A DNA stretch of 64,000 nt from Fulvimonas sp. R45. Its GTDB lineage: Bacteria > Pseudomonadota > Gammaproteobacteria > Xanthomonadales > Rhodanobacteraceae. Location of the stretch: NCBI RefSeq assembly GCF_030504985.1, contig NZ_JASERU010000004.1, forward strand, positions 186,001 to 250,000. The letters run 5' to 3'. The notes under the pieces were generated by a model. The model was not told where the DNA came from and did not search any database. It was given only the letters and a program-made list of their open reading frames with translations. Positions 25,610-36,996 of the stretch are shown here, in pieces; position 1 is the stretch's first letter, and every line of letters begins with the position of its first letter. The position numbers and the translations under genes were made by a program.

Positions 25610-26329
25610 TCAGAGGCGAAACTCGCGGCCCAGGTAGACCTCGCGCACCTTCTCGTCGGCGAGGATGTGCGCCGGCGTGCCGCGCGACAGCACCTCGCCG
25701 TCGTTCAGGATGTAGGCGCGGTCGCAGATGCCCAGCGTCTCGCGCACGTTGTGGTCGGTGATCAGCACGCCGATGCCGCGTTCCTTGAGGTGGCGCACGA
25801 TGCGCTGGATCTCGCCCACCGAGATCGGGTCGACGCCGGCGAACGGCTCGTCCAGCAGCATGTAGCGCGGGTTGGCAGCCAGCGCGCGGGCGATCTCCAC
25901 GCGGCGGCGCTCGCCGCCGGAGAGGCTGACGCCCTTCTGCTCGGCGATGTGCGCGATCTTCAGCTCGTCCAGCAGGCTTTCCAGCTCGGCGGCGCGCTTG
26001 CGCGCGTCCAGGTCCTCGCGCAGTTCGAGCACGGCGAGGATGTTGTCGGACACGCTGAGGCGGCGGAACACCGAGGCTTCCTGCGGCAGGTAGCCGATGC
26101 CGAGCCTGGCGCGTGCGTGCATCGGCAGGCCGGTGATGTCCTGCTTGTCGAGCTTGATGGTGCCGCCGTCGGCCTCGATCAGGCCCACCACCATGTAGAA
26201 GCAGGTGGTCTTGCCGGCGCCGTTGGGACCGAGCAGACCCACCACCTCGCCCTGGCGGATGGAGAACCCGAAATCGCGCACCACCTGGCGCGCGCGGAAA
26301 CGCTTCTGCAGGCCTTCGGCGGACAGCAT
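25610..26329 (-). CDS. lptB: LPS export ABC transporter ATP-binding protein LptB
   Basis: 239 residues. Walker [18 protein letters not shown], signature [15 protein letters not shown] and Walker [14 protein letters not shown] are all present with the H-loop histidine in ITDHNV. It powers extraction of lipopolysaccharide from the inner membrane with LptFG and LptC. It starts 3 bp after the lptA stop. The 141-bp gap to rpoN holds no gene. Confidence 0.97.
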   Translation of the reverse strand: MLSAEGLQKRFRARQVVRDFGFSIRQGEVVGLLGPNGAGKTTCFYMVVGLIEADGGTIKLDKQDITGLPMHARARLGIGYLPQEASVFRRLSVSDNILAVLELREDLDARKRAAELESLLDELKIAHIAEQKGVSLSGGERRRVEIARALAANPRYMLLDEPFAGVDPISVGEIQRIVRHLKERGIGVLITDHNVRETLGICDRAYILNDGEVLSRGTPAHILADEKVREVYLGREFRL

Positions 26330-26332
26330 GGG

Positions 26333-26917
26333 TCAGCGCTGCCCCTGCGGCGCGACGGAAGCGGCCGGCGCCGGCGTGGACGTGGCGCCGGCGTGCTGCC
26401 TGGGCAGGAAGGTCATGTGCACGCGGCCATCGCTGCCGCTGACGCCGGTCATCTCGCTGGTCTCGGTATTGTAGGTGAGGGTGTCGCCGTGCGCCTCGCC
26501 GCGGCCCTTCTGCTGGACGAAGGCGTTGCCGGTCAGCACCGCCACGCCGGTGTCGTTGTTGTAGTCGAGCTTGGCGGCGTTGCCGATCATCAGGTTGCCG
26601 CTGTCGTCCAGCTGCTGGATGTGCGCGGGCGTGCCGGTGACCACGATGTGGTCCACGTTCTGGTCGGCGTCGAAGTGCACGGTCGCCTTGTCGCCGGTGA
26701 CCTTCATGGTGCCCTGGGTGATCACCACGTTGCCGTACAGGGTGGCGGTGCTGTTGGGCGCGTACTTGCCGTCGAAGCGGTTCGCGTTCTCCACGTTCAT
26801 CGGCTTCTGGCGGTCATCCCTGCGCGCCAGCGCCGGCTGCAGCATGAGCAGGCCCAGCGCGATCGCGCCGAGGCGAAGCAGGCCGCGGGTGCGGGACGAA
26901 GGTGCCGTGGACGTCAT
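26333..26917 (-). CDS. lptA: LPS transport periplasmic bridge protein LptA
   Basis: 194 residues. Signal peptide (about 12-31, LLRLGAIALGLLMLQPALA), then an OstA-like beta-jellyroll domain with GNVVITQGTMKVTGDKATVH and YNNDTGVAVLTGNA repeats and an Ala/Pro-rich tail. LptA polymerises between LptC and LptD to carry LPS across the periplasm. The start is supported by GGAG 7 nt upstream. Its first 104 nt overlap the 3' end of lptC in another frame. Confidence 0.94.
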   Translation of the reverse strand: MTSTAPSSRTRGLLRLGAIALGLLMLQPALARRDDRQKPMNVENANRFDGKYAPNSTATLYGNVVITQGTMKVTGDKATVHFDADQNVDHIVVTGTPAHIQQLDDSGNLMIGNAAKLDYNNDTGVAVLTGNAFVQQKGRGEAHGDTLTYNTETSEMTGVSGSDGRVHMTFLPRQHAGATSTPAPAASVAPQGQR

Positions 26918-27488
26918 GGAGCAGCTCCAGGTGATTGTCGTCGAGTTCGGCGCGCATGCCGACGCCGTTCATTCTACTGGCGCCCTGCGTCATCTGCGCC
27001 GGTGCCTCGGTTTCCATGCGGTTTTCCTTGGGAAACGCGGTGACGTCGGCGGTGTCCAGGGTCGCCTCCGGCGTGTCGCCGAAGGCGGGGCGGCGCATGT
27101 GCACGGGGCCCTGCAGCTTGAGCAGGGTGCCGGTGTGGTTCACCCAGCCGTACAGCGAGTCGCCCTGCCAGTCGGGCACGCCCGGGTTCTTCGAGGCCAG
27201 CACGAAGCGCGGCGAGATGATGTAGAGCGACTCGTCGCCCTCGCGGCGGTCCAGCCGCGGTGCGCGCATGCTGAAGCTGGGCCGGCCCTGCGGGTCGTAC
27301 GACCACATGTGGAAGTCGGTGAGGGTGTAGCCCGAGCGCGGCGGGCCCACGAAATCGTTGGCCTTCGGGCTGGGCGCGATCCACCACAGCACGGCCTGCA
27401 GCGCGCCGGCGGCCAGCGCCAGCAGCACGATGCCGGTGGCCAGCTTGCGGTCGCGCAGGTAGTCGCGCAGGCGCGCGAGCGGGCTCAC
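26814..27488 (-). CDS. lptC: LPS export system protein LptC
   Basis: 224 residues with a GTG start at 27488 overlapping the kdsC stop (GTGA). A single N-terminal membrane helix (about 14-36) precedes the LptC beta-jellyroll (DFHMWSYDPQGRPSFSMRAP through LDDNHLELLHDVHGTFVPH). About 30 extra residues follow the normal family end; they are Arg/Pro/Ala-rich and are encoded in the region that overlaps lptA, so they are probably a dispensable read-on tail. It anchors the LptBFG complex to LptA. Confidence 0.9.
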   Translation of the reverse strand: MSPLARLRDYLRDRKLATGIVLLALAAGALQAVLWWIAPSPKANDFVGPPRSGYTLTDFHMWSYDPQGRPSFSMRAPRLDRREGDESLYIISPRFVLASKNPGVPDWQGDSLYGWVNHTGTLLKLQGPVHMRRPAFGDTPEATLDTADVTAFPKENRMETEAPAQMTQGASRMNGVGMRAELDDNHLELLHDVHGTFVPHPRPASPRRDRAGPAHAAAGAGAQG

Positions 27489-28030
27489 CGCCAGCGCTCC
27501 CGTTCGGCACCGGCCTTGCCCTGGGCGTGCAGGATCAGGTCGCACACCTCGCGCGCCGCGCCCATGCCGCCGGCCAGGCGGGTCTGCCAGTGCGCGGCCT
27601 CGGCCACCCACGGGTGCGCGTTGGCCACCGCCACGGCGAGGCCGGCCACGCGCATGGGGGGCAGGTCGGGCAGGTCGTCGCCGACGAAGGCGGCGTGCTC
27701 CGGCGCCAGCCCCAGCGCTTCCAGCAACTGCAGCAGGCAGGCGCGCTTGTCGCCCTGGCCCTGGTAGACGTGGGCGATCTCCAGTTCCTCGGCGCGCAAT
27801 GCCACCGGATGGCTGATCCGGGCGGTGATGAAGGCCACCTGCATGCCGTTGGCCTGCAGCCGCTTCAGGCCCAGGCCGTCGTGGACGTGGAATACCTTGG
27901 TCTCGCGGCCGTCCTCGCCGTACCACAGGCGGCCGTCGGTGAGGGTGCCATCCACGTCGAAGGCGACCAGGCGGACCCGGGCGGCGCGGGCGAGCAGGTC
28001 GGCGGGCAGGTCGGCGAGGTAGCGGGACAT
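27485..28030 (-). CDS. kdsC: 3-deoxy-D-manno-octulosonate 8-phosphate phosphatase
   Basis: 181 residues, HAD superfamily class C0. Motif I is [13 protein letters not shown], motif II AFITAR, and motif [15 protein letters not shown]. It removes phosphate from Kdo-8-P in Kdo synthesis. Sits between kdsD (10 bp away) and lptC (overlapping), so Kdo synthesis and LPS export are one operon. Confidence 0.95.
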   Translation of the reverse strand: MSRYLADLPADLLARAARVRLVAFDVDGTLTDGRLWYGEDGRETKVFHVHDGLGLKRLQANGMQVAFITARISHPVALRAEELEIAHVYQGQGDKRACLLQLLEALGLAPEHAAFVGDDLPDLPPMRVAGLAVAVANAHPWVAEAAHWQTRLAGGMGAAREVCDLILHAQGKAGAERERWR

Positions 28031-28040
28031 GCGGGAGCCG

Positions 28041-29051
28041 TCAGACCACGCGGGCGCGCAGCAGGTCGTGGATGTTCAGCGCACCGACCACGCGCTCCGC
28101 CTCGTCCACCACCAGCAGGGCGTGGATCTGGTGCTTTTCCATCAACTGCGCGGCCTCGATCGCCAGCTTGTCGGCGCCGATCGCCTTGGGGTTGCGGGTC
28201 ATCAGCTCGGCCACCTTCGCGTTGCGCAGGTCCACGCCGTCGTCGTCCAGCGCGCGGCGCAGGTCGCCGTCGGTGAACACGCCGAGCAGGCGGCGGTCGG
28301 CATCGACCACGGCGGTCATGCCCAGGTGCTTGCGGGTCATCTCCACCAGCGCCTCGGTGAGGCTGGCGTCCGGCGCCACCGCGGGGATGCCGTCGCCGGT
28401 GTGCATCACGTCGGCGATGTGCAGCAGCAGGCGGCGGCCCAGGCTGCCGGCCGGGTGCGAGCGGGCGAAGTCCTCCGAGGTGAAGCCGCGCGCCTCCAGC
28501 AGCGCGATCGCCAGCGCGTCGCCCATCACCAGCGCCGCGGTGGTGCTGGCGGTGGGGGCCAGGCCCAGCGGGCAGGCCTCGGCGGAGATGCTGACGTCCA
28601 GGTGCACGTCGGCCTGCTGCGCCAGCGAGGACGCCGGGTTGCCGGTGAGCGCGATCAGCGGGATGCCCTGGCGCTTGATCACCGGCAGGATGAACAGCAC
28701 CTCGTCGGTCTCGCCCGAGTTGGACAGCGCCAGCACGATGTCCTGCGGCAGGATCATGCCCAGGTCGCCGTGGCTGGCCTCGCCGGGATGCACGTAGAAC
28801 GCCGGGGTGCCGGTGGAGGCCAGGGTGGCGGCGATCTTGCGCCCGATGTGGCCGGACTTGCCCATGCCGGTGACCACCAGCCGCCCCTGGCAGCCCAGGA
28901 TCAGCCGGCAGGCGTCGACGAACCCGGCGCCGATGCGCGGCTCCAGCGCGCGGATCGCCGCCGCCTCGGTGGCGATGACGGTGCGCGCGCTGCGCACGAT
29001 GGCACCGGCGTCCATCGGCGTGGTGCGGGCGGTGGCGACGGGTGCGTTCAT
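28041..29051 (-). CDS. kdsD: D-arabinose 5-phosphate isomerase
   Basis: 336 residues from ATG 29051 (MNAPVATART). The SIS domain (about 40-190) has GMGKSGHIGRKIAATLASTG and SNSGETDE with FARSHPAGSLGRR after it; two CBS domains follow (about 210-336). It converts ribulose-5-phosphate to arabinose-5-phosphate, the first step of Kdo synthesis. First gene of the kdsD-kdsC-lptCAB-rpoN-hpf block; divergent from ibaG across a 164-bp AT-richer gap that should hold both promoters. Confidence 0.96.
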   Translation of the reverse strand: MNAPVATARTTPMDAGAIVRSARTVIATEAAAIRALEPRIGAGFVDACRLILGCQGRLVVTGMGKSGHIGRKIAATLASTGTPAFYVHPGEASHGDLGMILPQDIVLALSNSGETDEVLFILPVIKRQGIPLIALTGNPASSLAQQADVHLDVSISAEACPLGLAPTASTTAALVMGDALAIALLEARGFTSEDFARSHPAGSLGRRLLLHIADVMHTGDGIPAVAPDASLTEALVEMTRKHLGMTAVVDADRRLLGVFTDGDLRRALDDDGVDLRNAKVAELMTRNPKAIGADKLAIEAAQLMEKHQIHALLVVDEAERVVGALNIHDLLRARVV

Positions 29052-29151
29052 GCGTCCTCTGGGGGCGTGGGGCGGGACAGGCGGGCCGGGAACGTGTCGT
29101 TTCTGCGGCCGCGGATTTCCATTAACATGGCATATTCCCATTCTATCGTGA

Positions 29152-30762
<1,611 letters not shown>

Positions 30763-30804
30763 AAGCCGGCGCGCCACGCCACGCAGGCGGCGCCAGAATT
30801 TCGC

Positions 30805-31518
30805 CTACGGCTGGCGGTAGCCGGTCAGTTCCAGGGTGAGGTCGCCGCCATCGCTCTGCGACAGCTTCACCGGCACCGGGTACTTCTTCGGCGCGTACCA
30901 GGCGTCGAACGGCTTGTCCGAATCGGTGCGCGCCACGCGCTCGGCCTGGTAGCTGCCGGCCGGCACCTGCACCGTTTCCTCGCCCTTCACCTGGAAGCGC
31001 TGCTGTTCCACCCGCTGCTTCACGCCCACCGGGACGGTCACGCTGCGCTTGCCGTCCTGCAGCGCCAGGCCCAGCGCCAGCGGCAGCGCGTTGCGGTCCA
31101 CCATGCCGGGTGCGGTGGGGTAGTCGAACGACTTGCCGTTGTCGGTCACGCTGACCCGGTGCGCGTTCCAGTCCGCGACGAGGTGGCGCTGCCTGCGCTT
31201 GATCGCCGCCTCCATCCGGTAGTCGTAGCCGAGCGTCTCGGGCATGCCGCCGGTCCAGCGCAGGCGGCTGCTTTCGCTGGAACTGGCGCCCAGCATCGCG
31301 GCCAGTCCGGAGGTGCCCTCGATGCGGTTGCTGTAGTCGTAGGTGCCCTGGCCATCGGCCTTGAACTGGATGGTGGCCTGGCCGATCGCCTCGCCGCCGC
31401 GCAGCACGCGGTAGGTGGCGGTGAACGGCGCCGGCGGGTCGGCCGCGAACGCGGCGGTGGCGGCGAGGGCCAGCGCGAGGCCGGCGGCGAACGGGTGGAA
31501 GCGGCGATGGCGTGTCAT
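30805..31518 (-). CDS. DUF3108-domain periplasmic protein
   Basis: 237 residues. Signal peptide (about 8-27, ending AAFA), then a beta-rich DUF3108 domain beginning [20 protein letters not shown] and ending in [19 protein letters not shown]. Function not known; the family is lipocalin-like and often lies next to purN, as here (41 bp, probably one operon with purM-purN). Confidence 0.83.
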   Translation of the reverse strand: MTRHRRFHPFAAGLALALAATAAFAADPPAPFTATYRVLRGGEAIGQATIQFKADGQGTYDYSNRIEGTSGLAAMLGASSSESSRLRWTGGMPETLGYDYRMEAAIKRRQRHLVADWNAHRVSVTDNGKSFDYPTAPGMVDRNALPLALGLALQDGKRSVTVPVGVKQRVEQQRFQVKGEETVQVPAGSYQAERVARTDSDKPFDAWYAPKKYPVPVKLSQSDGGDLTLELTGYRQP

Positions 31519-31559
31519 TCGGCCGAGTCTACGCGGCCCACCTGAACGCGGCGTGGAAA

Positions 31560-32222
31560 TCAGGGAGCCAGCCGGTCGCCATCCAGGCGCAGCGGCCGCG
31601 CCAGCGGGCGGCCGTCCAGCGTCACGCCGTCCACGCCCAGGGCCAGCCGGCGTTCGGCGATCAGCCGCACCACCGCCGGCAGCAGGCGGTGTTCCAGCGG
31701 CAGCAGGCGGGCGGCGAGCGCGTCCTCGTCGTCACCCGTCTCGACGGCCAGCCGCGCCTGTGCGATCAGCGGGCCGCCGTCCAGTTCGGCGGTGACGAAG
31801 TGCACGCTGGCGCCGTGCTCGACGTCGCCGGCGTCCAGCGCGCGGCGGTGCGTGTGCAGGCCGCGGTATTTCGGCAGCAGCGAGGGGTGGATGTTGACGA
31901 TGCGCCCGGCCCACGCCGACAGCGCCGCGCCGTCGATGATGCGCATGAAGCCGGCCAGCACCAGCAGCCCGGCGCCGCTGGCGGCGATGCGGCCGAACAG
32001 GTCGAGGTCGTAGGCGCGGCGGTCGGGGTAGCCCTTCGGCGACAGCGCCAGGGTGGGGATGCCGGCCGCCTCGGCCAGGCGCAGCGCGCCGGCATCGGCC
32101 TTGTCGCTGGCGACGAGGGTGAACTCCACCGGCAGGCTGCCGGCGTCGCGCGCGGCGATCAGCGCGGCGAGGTTGCTGCCGCGGCCGGAGGCGAGGACGG
32201 CGATGCGGAGGGGGGCGGTCAT
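31560..32222 (-). CDS. purN: Phosphoribosylglycinamide formyltransferase
   Basis: 220 residues. Begins with the family motif IAVLASGRGSNLAALIAA; the catalytic pattern is NIHPSLLPKYRGLHTHRRAL, containing the conserved Asn-x-His, with the later Asp in FVTAELDGGPLIAQA. It transfers formyl from 10-formyl-THF to GAR in purine synthesis. Downstream of purM on the same strand, separated by a palindromic repeat. Confidence 0.96.
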   Translation of the reverse strand: MTAPLRIAVLASGRGSNLAALIAARDAGSLPVEFTLVASDKADAGALRLAEAAGIPTLALSPKGYPDRRAYDLDLFGRIAASGAGLLVLAGFMRIIDGAALSAWAGRIVNIHPSLLPKYRGLHTHRRALDAGDVEHGASVHFVTAELDGGPLIAQARLAVETGDDEDALAARLLPLEHRLLPAVVRLIAERRLALGVDGVTLDGRPLARPLRLDGDRLAP

Positions 32223-32240
32223 GGATGCGTCTGCCTGAAT

Positions 32241-32326
32241 CCGTTCTCCCTGAGCGTAGGCGCATCGCGCCGGAGTCGAAGGGCCCTTCGACTTCGACCC
32301 TTCGGGTCTACGCTCAGGGCGAACGG
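32241..32326. repeat. Palindromic repeat, family 2, between purM and purN
   Basis: Outer arms CCGTTCTCCCTGAGCGTAG (32241-32259) and CTACGCTCAGGGCGAACGG (32308-32326) pair with one mismatch; inside is a perfect 18-bp palindrome GTCGAAGGGCCCTTCGAC (32275-32292). The whole would form a large cruciform-like hairpin in the purM-purN transcript. A related copy lies at 39911-39999. Confidence 0.8.
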
Positions 32327-32339
32327 GGATGGATGGATT

Positions 32340-33374
32340 TCAGCCGATGTGGACGCGCTCGTCGCCCGCCGCCTTCACCACCTCGCCGATCACCCGGCTG
32401 GCCAGCCCGTGCCTCGCCAGCAGCACCGCGGCGGCGTCCACGGCGTCCCGCGGCAGGATCACGGTGAAGCCCACGCCGCAGTTGAAGGTGCGCCACATTT
32501 CCTCGCGCGCCACCTTGCCTTCGCGCTGCAGCCAGTCGAACACCGGCGGCAATTCGATGGCGGCGGCGTCGAGGGCGAGGCCGAGGCCGTCGGGCACCAC
32601 GCGGATGATGTTTTCCTTCAGTCCGCCGCCGGTGATGTGCGCCATGCCGTGGATGGCCGGGCCCTGGGTGGCCAGCAGGTCCAGCATGGGCTTCACGTAG
32701 ATGGTGGTGGGGGCCATCAGCGCGTCGGCCAGGGTCGTGCCGCCCAGGTCGAGGTCCAGCGGGTGGCCTGCGCGCTCGAGGATCCTGCGGACCAGCGAGT
32801 AGCCGTTCGAATGCGGGCCGCTGGAGGCCACGCCGAGGACCGCGTCGCCGGCGACGACGGCTTCGCCGGTGAGCATGCCGGCCTTCTCCACCGCGCCCAC
32901 GGTGAAGCCGGCCAGGTCGTACTCGCCGGGCGGGTACATGTCGGGCATCTCGGCGGTCTCGCCGCCGATCAGGGCGCAGCCGGCCAGCTCGCAACCCTTG
33001 GCGATGCCGCCCACCACCGCGGCGGCGGTGTCCACGTCCAGCCTGCCGGTGGCGAAGTAGTCGAGGAAGAACAGCGGCTCGGCGCCCTGCACCAGCACGT
33101 CGTTCACGCACATGCCGACCAGGTCGATGCCGATGGTGTCGTGGCGGCCGAGCTGCTGCGCCAGCTTCAGCTTGGTGCCCACGCCGTCGGTGCCGGAGAC
33201 CAGCACCGGCTCGCGATACCTGTTGCCCAGCGCGAACAGGCCGCCGAAGCCGCCCAGCCCGCCCATCACCTCCGGGCGGAAGGTGCGCCTGACCAGCGGC
33301 TTGATGCGTTCGACGAGGGCGTTGCCGGCGTCGATGTCGACTCCGGCGGCGCGATAGGTGAGGGCGTCGGACAT
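32340..33374 (-). CDS. purM: Phosphoribosylformylglycinamidine cyclo-ligase
   Basis: 344 residues from ATG 33374 ([20 protein letters not shown]). Signature segments [32 protein letters not shown] and [11 protein letters not shown] are present. It closes the imidazole ring to make AIR in purine synthesis. An upstream in-frame extension to 33671 overlaps the divergent DUF2066 gene and is rejected. First gene of purM-purN-DUF3108. Confidence 0.96.
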   Translation of the reverse strand: MSDALTYRAAGVDIDAGNALVERIKPLVRRTFRPEVMGGLGGFGGLFALGNRYREPVLVSGTDGVGTKLKLAQQLGRHDTIGIDLVGMCVNDVLVQGAEPLFFLDYFATGRLDVDTAAAVVGGIAKGCELAGCALIGGETAEMPDMYPPGEYDLAGFTVGAVEKAGMLTGEAVVAGDAVLGVASSGPHSNGYSLVRRILERAGHPLDLDLGGTTLADALMAPTTIYVKPMLDLLATQGPAIHGMAHITGGGLKENIIRVVPDGLGLALDAAAIELPPVFDWLQREGKVAREEMWRTFNCGVGFTVILPRDAVDAAAVLLARHGLASRVIGEVVKAAGDERVHIG

Positions 33375-33465
33375 GGCGGGGAACCGGCCTGGAAAACGCG
33401 TAATGATAGACGTTGGGGGCCGGATTGGGCAGACTTCGGTCGAGTTTCCCCCAAGGTCCATCCCC

Positions 33466-34461
33466 ATGCGCCTGCCGCGTCCGCTGATCGCCTTCCTGCT
33501 GCTGGGCCTGGCCGCGCTGGCGCCGCTGGGCGCGTTCGGCCAGGCGTCGTCGCCGTATTCCGTCACCGTGCCGGTGCCCGACACCAGCGAGGCGCAGCGC
33601 GACCAGGCCTTCGCCACCGCGCTGACGCAGGTGCTGGCGCGGATCTCCGGCGGCCAGGACCTGCGCGGCAAGCCCGGCTACGACGACGCGCTCAAGAACG
33701 CCCCCGGCATGGTGCAGCAGTACCAGTACCAGCGTGCCGGCGGCAACCCGCCGGGCCTGCTGCTGCAGGCCACCTTCGACAGCGGCGCGGTGCGCCGCAC
33801 GATCGCCCAGATGGGCGCCAGCAGCGCGGGCGTGAAGCCGCCGGTGCTGCTGGTGGTGCAGGGCGCCGACGGCAAGCCGCTGGGCAAGGACGCGCTGGCG
33901 CCGCTGGCCTCGGCCGCCGGCCAGCGCGGCTACGAGGTCGTCTACGCGGACGATCCCTCGCAGCTGCCCGCGTTCGACAAGCTGGCCGCGGCCGATCCCG
34001 GGGCGCTGGCGGCGGTGTCAGCCCGCTACCGCACCGGCCTGGTGCTGCTGGGCCGGCTGCATGACGGCGGTGCCGACTGGACCCTGGTCAACGGCGGCCA
34101 GACGCAGCAGTGGAGCGACCAGGCCAGCGGCGATGCCCTGCTGGCGGACGCCGGCAATGCCGTGGCCGACCGCGTCGGCCGCCGCCTGAACGTGATCGGC
34201 GCCGGCACGGTGGAAGGCAAGCTGTGGGTGACCGGGCTGAATTCGGCACGGGACTACGCCGGCCTGCTGGCCGCGCTGCGCGCCGATCCCTCCGTGCAGG
34301 CCGTGACCACCGTGGGCGCGCAGGACGACGGCGCCCTGCTCGACGTGAAGGCCGGCCTGCCGCTGCCGGCGCTGGCGGCGGAACTGGCCGCCGGCGGCCA
34401 TCTGCTGGAAAGCCACGAGCCGCACGCCGGCGCCGACGCCAGCCTGCGCTGGCTGCACTGA
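33466..34461 (+). CDS. DUF2066-domain secreted protein
   Basis: 331 residues. Signal peptide (about 5-26, ending GAFGQA) then a DUF2066 region starting [18 protein letters not shown] and [12 protein letters not shown]. Function unknown; the family commonly precedes a PgsA-like enzyme, a PerM permease and hda in proteobacteria, exactly the order seen here. Divergent from purM with 91 bp between. Confidence 0.82.
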   Translation: MRLPRPLIAFLLLGLAALAPLGAFGQASSPYSVTVPVPDTSEAQRDQAFATALTQVLARISGGQDLRGKPGYDDALKNAPGMVQQYQYQRAGGNPPGLLLQATFDSGAVRRTIAQMGASSAGVKPPVLLVVQGADGKPLGKDALAPLASAAGQRGYEVVYADDPSQLPAFDKLAAADPGALAAVSARYRTGLVLLGRLHDGGADWTLVNGGQTQQWSDQASGDALLADAGNAVADRVGRRLNVIGAGTVEGKLWVTGLNSARDYAGLLAALRADPSVQAVTTVGAQDDGALLDVKAGLPLPALAAELAAGGHLLESHEPHAGADASLRWLH

Positions 34462-34477
34462 GCGCGGAGCCGGGGCG

Positions 34478-35044
34478 GTGCCGGCCGCATCGCGCTCGCC
34501 CTGGCGGCACCTGCCCAACGCCATTTCGCTGCTGCGCATCGCGCTGGTCGCGCCGATCGCGTGGTTGCTGCTGGCGCGCGCCTGGTTGCCGGCGCTGGGG
34601 TTGATCGCGCTGGCCGGCGTCTCCGACGGGGTCGATGGCTTCCTGGCGCGCCGCTGCGGCTGGCAGAGCCGCCTGGGCGGCGTGCTGGACGGATTGGCCG
34701 ACAAGCTGCTGCTGGTCGCCTGCTTCGTGCTGCTGGCCTGGACGGGCGTGGCGCCGGCCTGGCTGGCCTGGGCGGTATGCCTGCGCGACGCCAGCATCGG
34801 GGCCGGCGCGCTGCTGTGGCGGGTGCTGGTGGGGCCGCTGCAGCCGCAGCCCAGCCGGCTGTCGAAGGCCTGCACGGTGCTGCAGATCCTCTACCTGCTG
34901 GACGTGCTGCTGGACGCCGCGGGCTGGCCGGCGCCGCCGTCGACGCCGCTGGCGTGGCTGGTGGCCGCGCTATGCGCGGCGAGCTGGCTGGACTACGCGT
35001 GGAGCTGGTCGCGCCGTGCGTGGCGTGCCTCCCGCGAACGCTGA
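34478..35044 (+). CDS. CDP-alcohol phosphatidyltransferase family protein
   Basis: 188 residues, GTG start at 34478. The family motif is complete (SDGVDGFLARR, then GGVLDGLADKLL, about 48-75) and four or five hydrophobic helices surround it. It resembles PgsA-type enzymes that make phosphatidylglycerol phosphate or cardiolipin, but pssA lies elsewhere in the window and a canonical pgsA may exist too, so the acceptor alcohol is left open. 16 bp after the DUF2066 gene. Confidence 0.8.
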   Translation: MPAASRSPWRHLPNAISLLRIALVAPIAWLLLARAWLPALGLIALAGVSDGVDGFLARRCGWQSRLGGVLDGLADKLLLVACFVLLAWTGVAPAWLAWAVCLRDASIGAGALLWRVLVGPLQPQPSRLSKACTVLQILYLLDVLLDAAGWPAPPSTPLAWLVAALCAASWLDYAWSWSRRAWRASRER

Positions 35045-35102
35045 CAGGCGCCCGGCATATAAGCGACACTTGGATACCGTACCGACGACGGACCGTACCC
35101 GC

Positions 35103-36284
35103 ATGCACCACGACCCCTCGCGCGACATCGCCCGCCGCTGGCAGCTGCTGGCCATCGCCGCGGTGCTGCTCGGCCTGGTCTGGCTGCTGGCGCCGGTGAT
35201 CATGCCGTTCGCCATCGCCGCCATGCTGGCCTACCTCGGCGACCCGCTGGCCGACCGGCTGGAGCGCCTGGGCCTGGGGCGCACGCTGGCGGTGAGCATC
35301 GTGTTCGTGGTGCTGCTGCTGCTGACGGCCGGCGCGTTGCTGCTGCTGGTGCCGCTGATCGCGCGGCAGGTGCAGAACGTGGTGGAGAATTTCCCGCGCT
35401 ACCTGGAATGGACGCGCGACACCGCGCTGCCCTGGCTGCAGCACAAGCTGCACCTGGACCCGCACGCGCTCGACACCGACCGCCTGATGGCCATGCTGAA
35501 GGAGCACATCGGCTCGGTGGGCAGCGTGCTGGGCAAGCTGTCGCGCTCGGGCGTGGGCGCGGTGATGTGGCTGACCAACCTGGTGCTGATCCCGGTGGTG
35601 GCGTTCTACCTGCTGCGCGACTGGGACCGCCTGGTGGCGTGGATCGACCGCATGCTGCCGCGTTCGATCCAGCCGACCGTGGCGCACCTGGCGCGCGAAT
35701 CCGACGCCGTGCTCGGCGCCTTCGTGCGTGGCCAGCTGCTGGTGATGCTGGCGCTGGGCGTGTTCTACGGCGCCGGCCTGGGGCTGGTGGGGCTGTCGGT
35801 GGGGCCGCTGATCGGCATGGTCGCCGGCCTGCTCAGCTTCGTGCCGTACCTCGGCTTCATCACCGGCTTCGGCGCCGCGATCATCGCCGTGCTGGTGCAG
35901 TACGGCGACTGGACCCACCTGTTGCTGGTGTGCGGCGTGTTCGTCGTCGGCCAGTTGCTGGAGGGCTACGTGCTGGTGCCACGGCTGGTGGGCGAGAAGA
36001 TCGGCCTGCACCCGGTAGCGGTGATCTTCGCGGTGCTGGCCGGCGGCTACCTGTTCGGCTTCCTGGGCGTGCTGCTGGCGCTGCCGGCGGCGTCGGTGAT
36101 CCTGGTGCTGCTGCGCTACCTCAACGAGCGCTACCAGCAGAGCGGGCTGTACACCGAGCCAGGGCCGGAGGACCCGGTGCTGGCCGAGGTGGACGTCACC
36201 GTGACCACGCCCGATGGCCAGCAGGGCACGGCCAGTGTGGTGGCAAGGGCCGACGACGACGGGGACGCCGGCGCTTCGCGATGA
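35103..36284 (+). CDS. AI-2E family (PerM-like) membrane protein
   Basis: 393 residues. About seven or eight helices, with FAIAAMLAYLGDPLADRLER near the start and the C-terminal family block GPLIGMVAGLLSFVPYLG plus VGEKIGLHPVAVIFAVLAGG. The last 50 residues are soluble and acidic. The family includes PerM permeases and AI-2 exporters; the substrate cannot be told from sequence. Its TGA overlaps the hda ATG. Confidence 0.87.
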   Translation: MHHDPSRDIARRWQLLAIAAVLLGLVWLLAPVIMPFAIAAMLAYLGDPLADRLERLGLGRTLAVSIVFVVLLLLTAGALLLLVPLIARQVQNVVENFPRYLEWTRDTALPWLQHKLHLDPHALDTDRLMAMLKEHIGSVGSVLGKLSRSGVGAVMWLTNLVLIPVVAFYLLRDWDRLVAWIDRMLPRSIQPTVAHLARESDAVLGAFVRGQLLVMLALGVFYGAGLGLVGLSVGPLIGMVAGLLSFVPYLGFITGFGAAIIAVLVQYGDWTHLLLVCGVFVVGQLLEGYVLVPRLVGEKIGLHPVAVIFAVLAGGYLFGFLGVLLALPAASVILVLLRYLNERYQQSGLYTEPGPEDPVLAEVDVTVTTPDGQQGTASVVARADDDGDAGASR

Positions 36285-36982
36285 TCCCGCAGCTCCCGCT
36301 CGCCCTGCGCTGGCCGCGCCGCCAGCGCTTCGACCATTTCCATGCCGGTGCCAATGCCGCCGCGCTGGCCGCCGTCGAGGCGCTGGCGCGCGCGCCGGGC
36401 GCGCCGTGGGTGTACCTGCACGGCCCTGCCGGCAGCGGCAAGAGCCACCTGCTGGTGGCGGCTTGCCAGGCCGCCGGCGCCACCGGCCGTACCGTGCAGT
36501 ACCTGCCGCTGGCGACGCTGGCCGACCGCGCCGCCGCCCTGCGCGGCGTGGCCGGCAGCGCGCTGCTGGCGCTGGACGACCTCGGCGCCATCGCCGGCGA
36601 GCGCGGGGCGGAGCACGCGCTGTTCGACCTCTACAACCGCGCGAAGGCCGAAGGCGCGGCGCTGCTGTTCGCGGCCGGGGCGGCGCCGGCGCAGCTGGGC
36701 CTGGGACTGCCCGACCTGCGTTCGCGCCTGGGCGCCTGCACCCAGTTCGCGCTGAAGCCGCTGGACGACGGCGAACGCCGCGACGTGCTGAAGCGCCAGG
36801 CCGCCGCGCGAGGCATCGAACTGGACGACGCGGTGTTGGACTGGCTGTTCGCCCGCCACACCCGCGACCTGGGCGCGCTGCTGGACCTGCTGGACCGGCT
36901 CGACCGCGCCTCGCTGGCGGCGCAGCGCCGCATCACCGTGCCGTTCCTGCGCGGTTTCCTGCGCGAGGCGGGGGCGGACTGA
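36281..36982 (+). CDS. hda: DnaA regulatory inactivator Hda
   Basis: 233 residues, DnaA-like AAA+ domain without a DNA-binding domain. N-terminal clamp-binding motif region QLPLALRWP (3-11) is the expected QL-[SP]-L-type peptide for the DNA polymerase sliding clamp; P-loop HGPAGSGKSHLL and sensor region LDDLGAI follow. With the clamp it stimulates DnaA-ATP hydrolysis and prevents re-initiation. Translationally coupled to the PerM-like gene. Confidence 0.94.
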   Translation: MIPQLPLALRWPRRQRFDHFHAGANAAALAAVEALARAPGAPWVYLHGPAGSGKSHLLVAACQAAGATGRTVQYLPLATLADRAAALRGVAGSALLALDDLGAIAGERGAEHALFDLYNRAKAEGAALLFAAGAAPAQLGLGLPDLRSRLGACTQFALKPLDDGERRDVLKRQAAARGIELDDAVLDWLFARHTRDLGALLDLLDRLDRASLAAQRRITVPFLRGFLREAGAD

Positions 36983-36996
36983 CCGGGAGAATCGCC

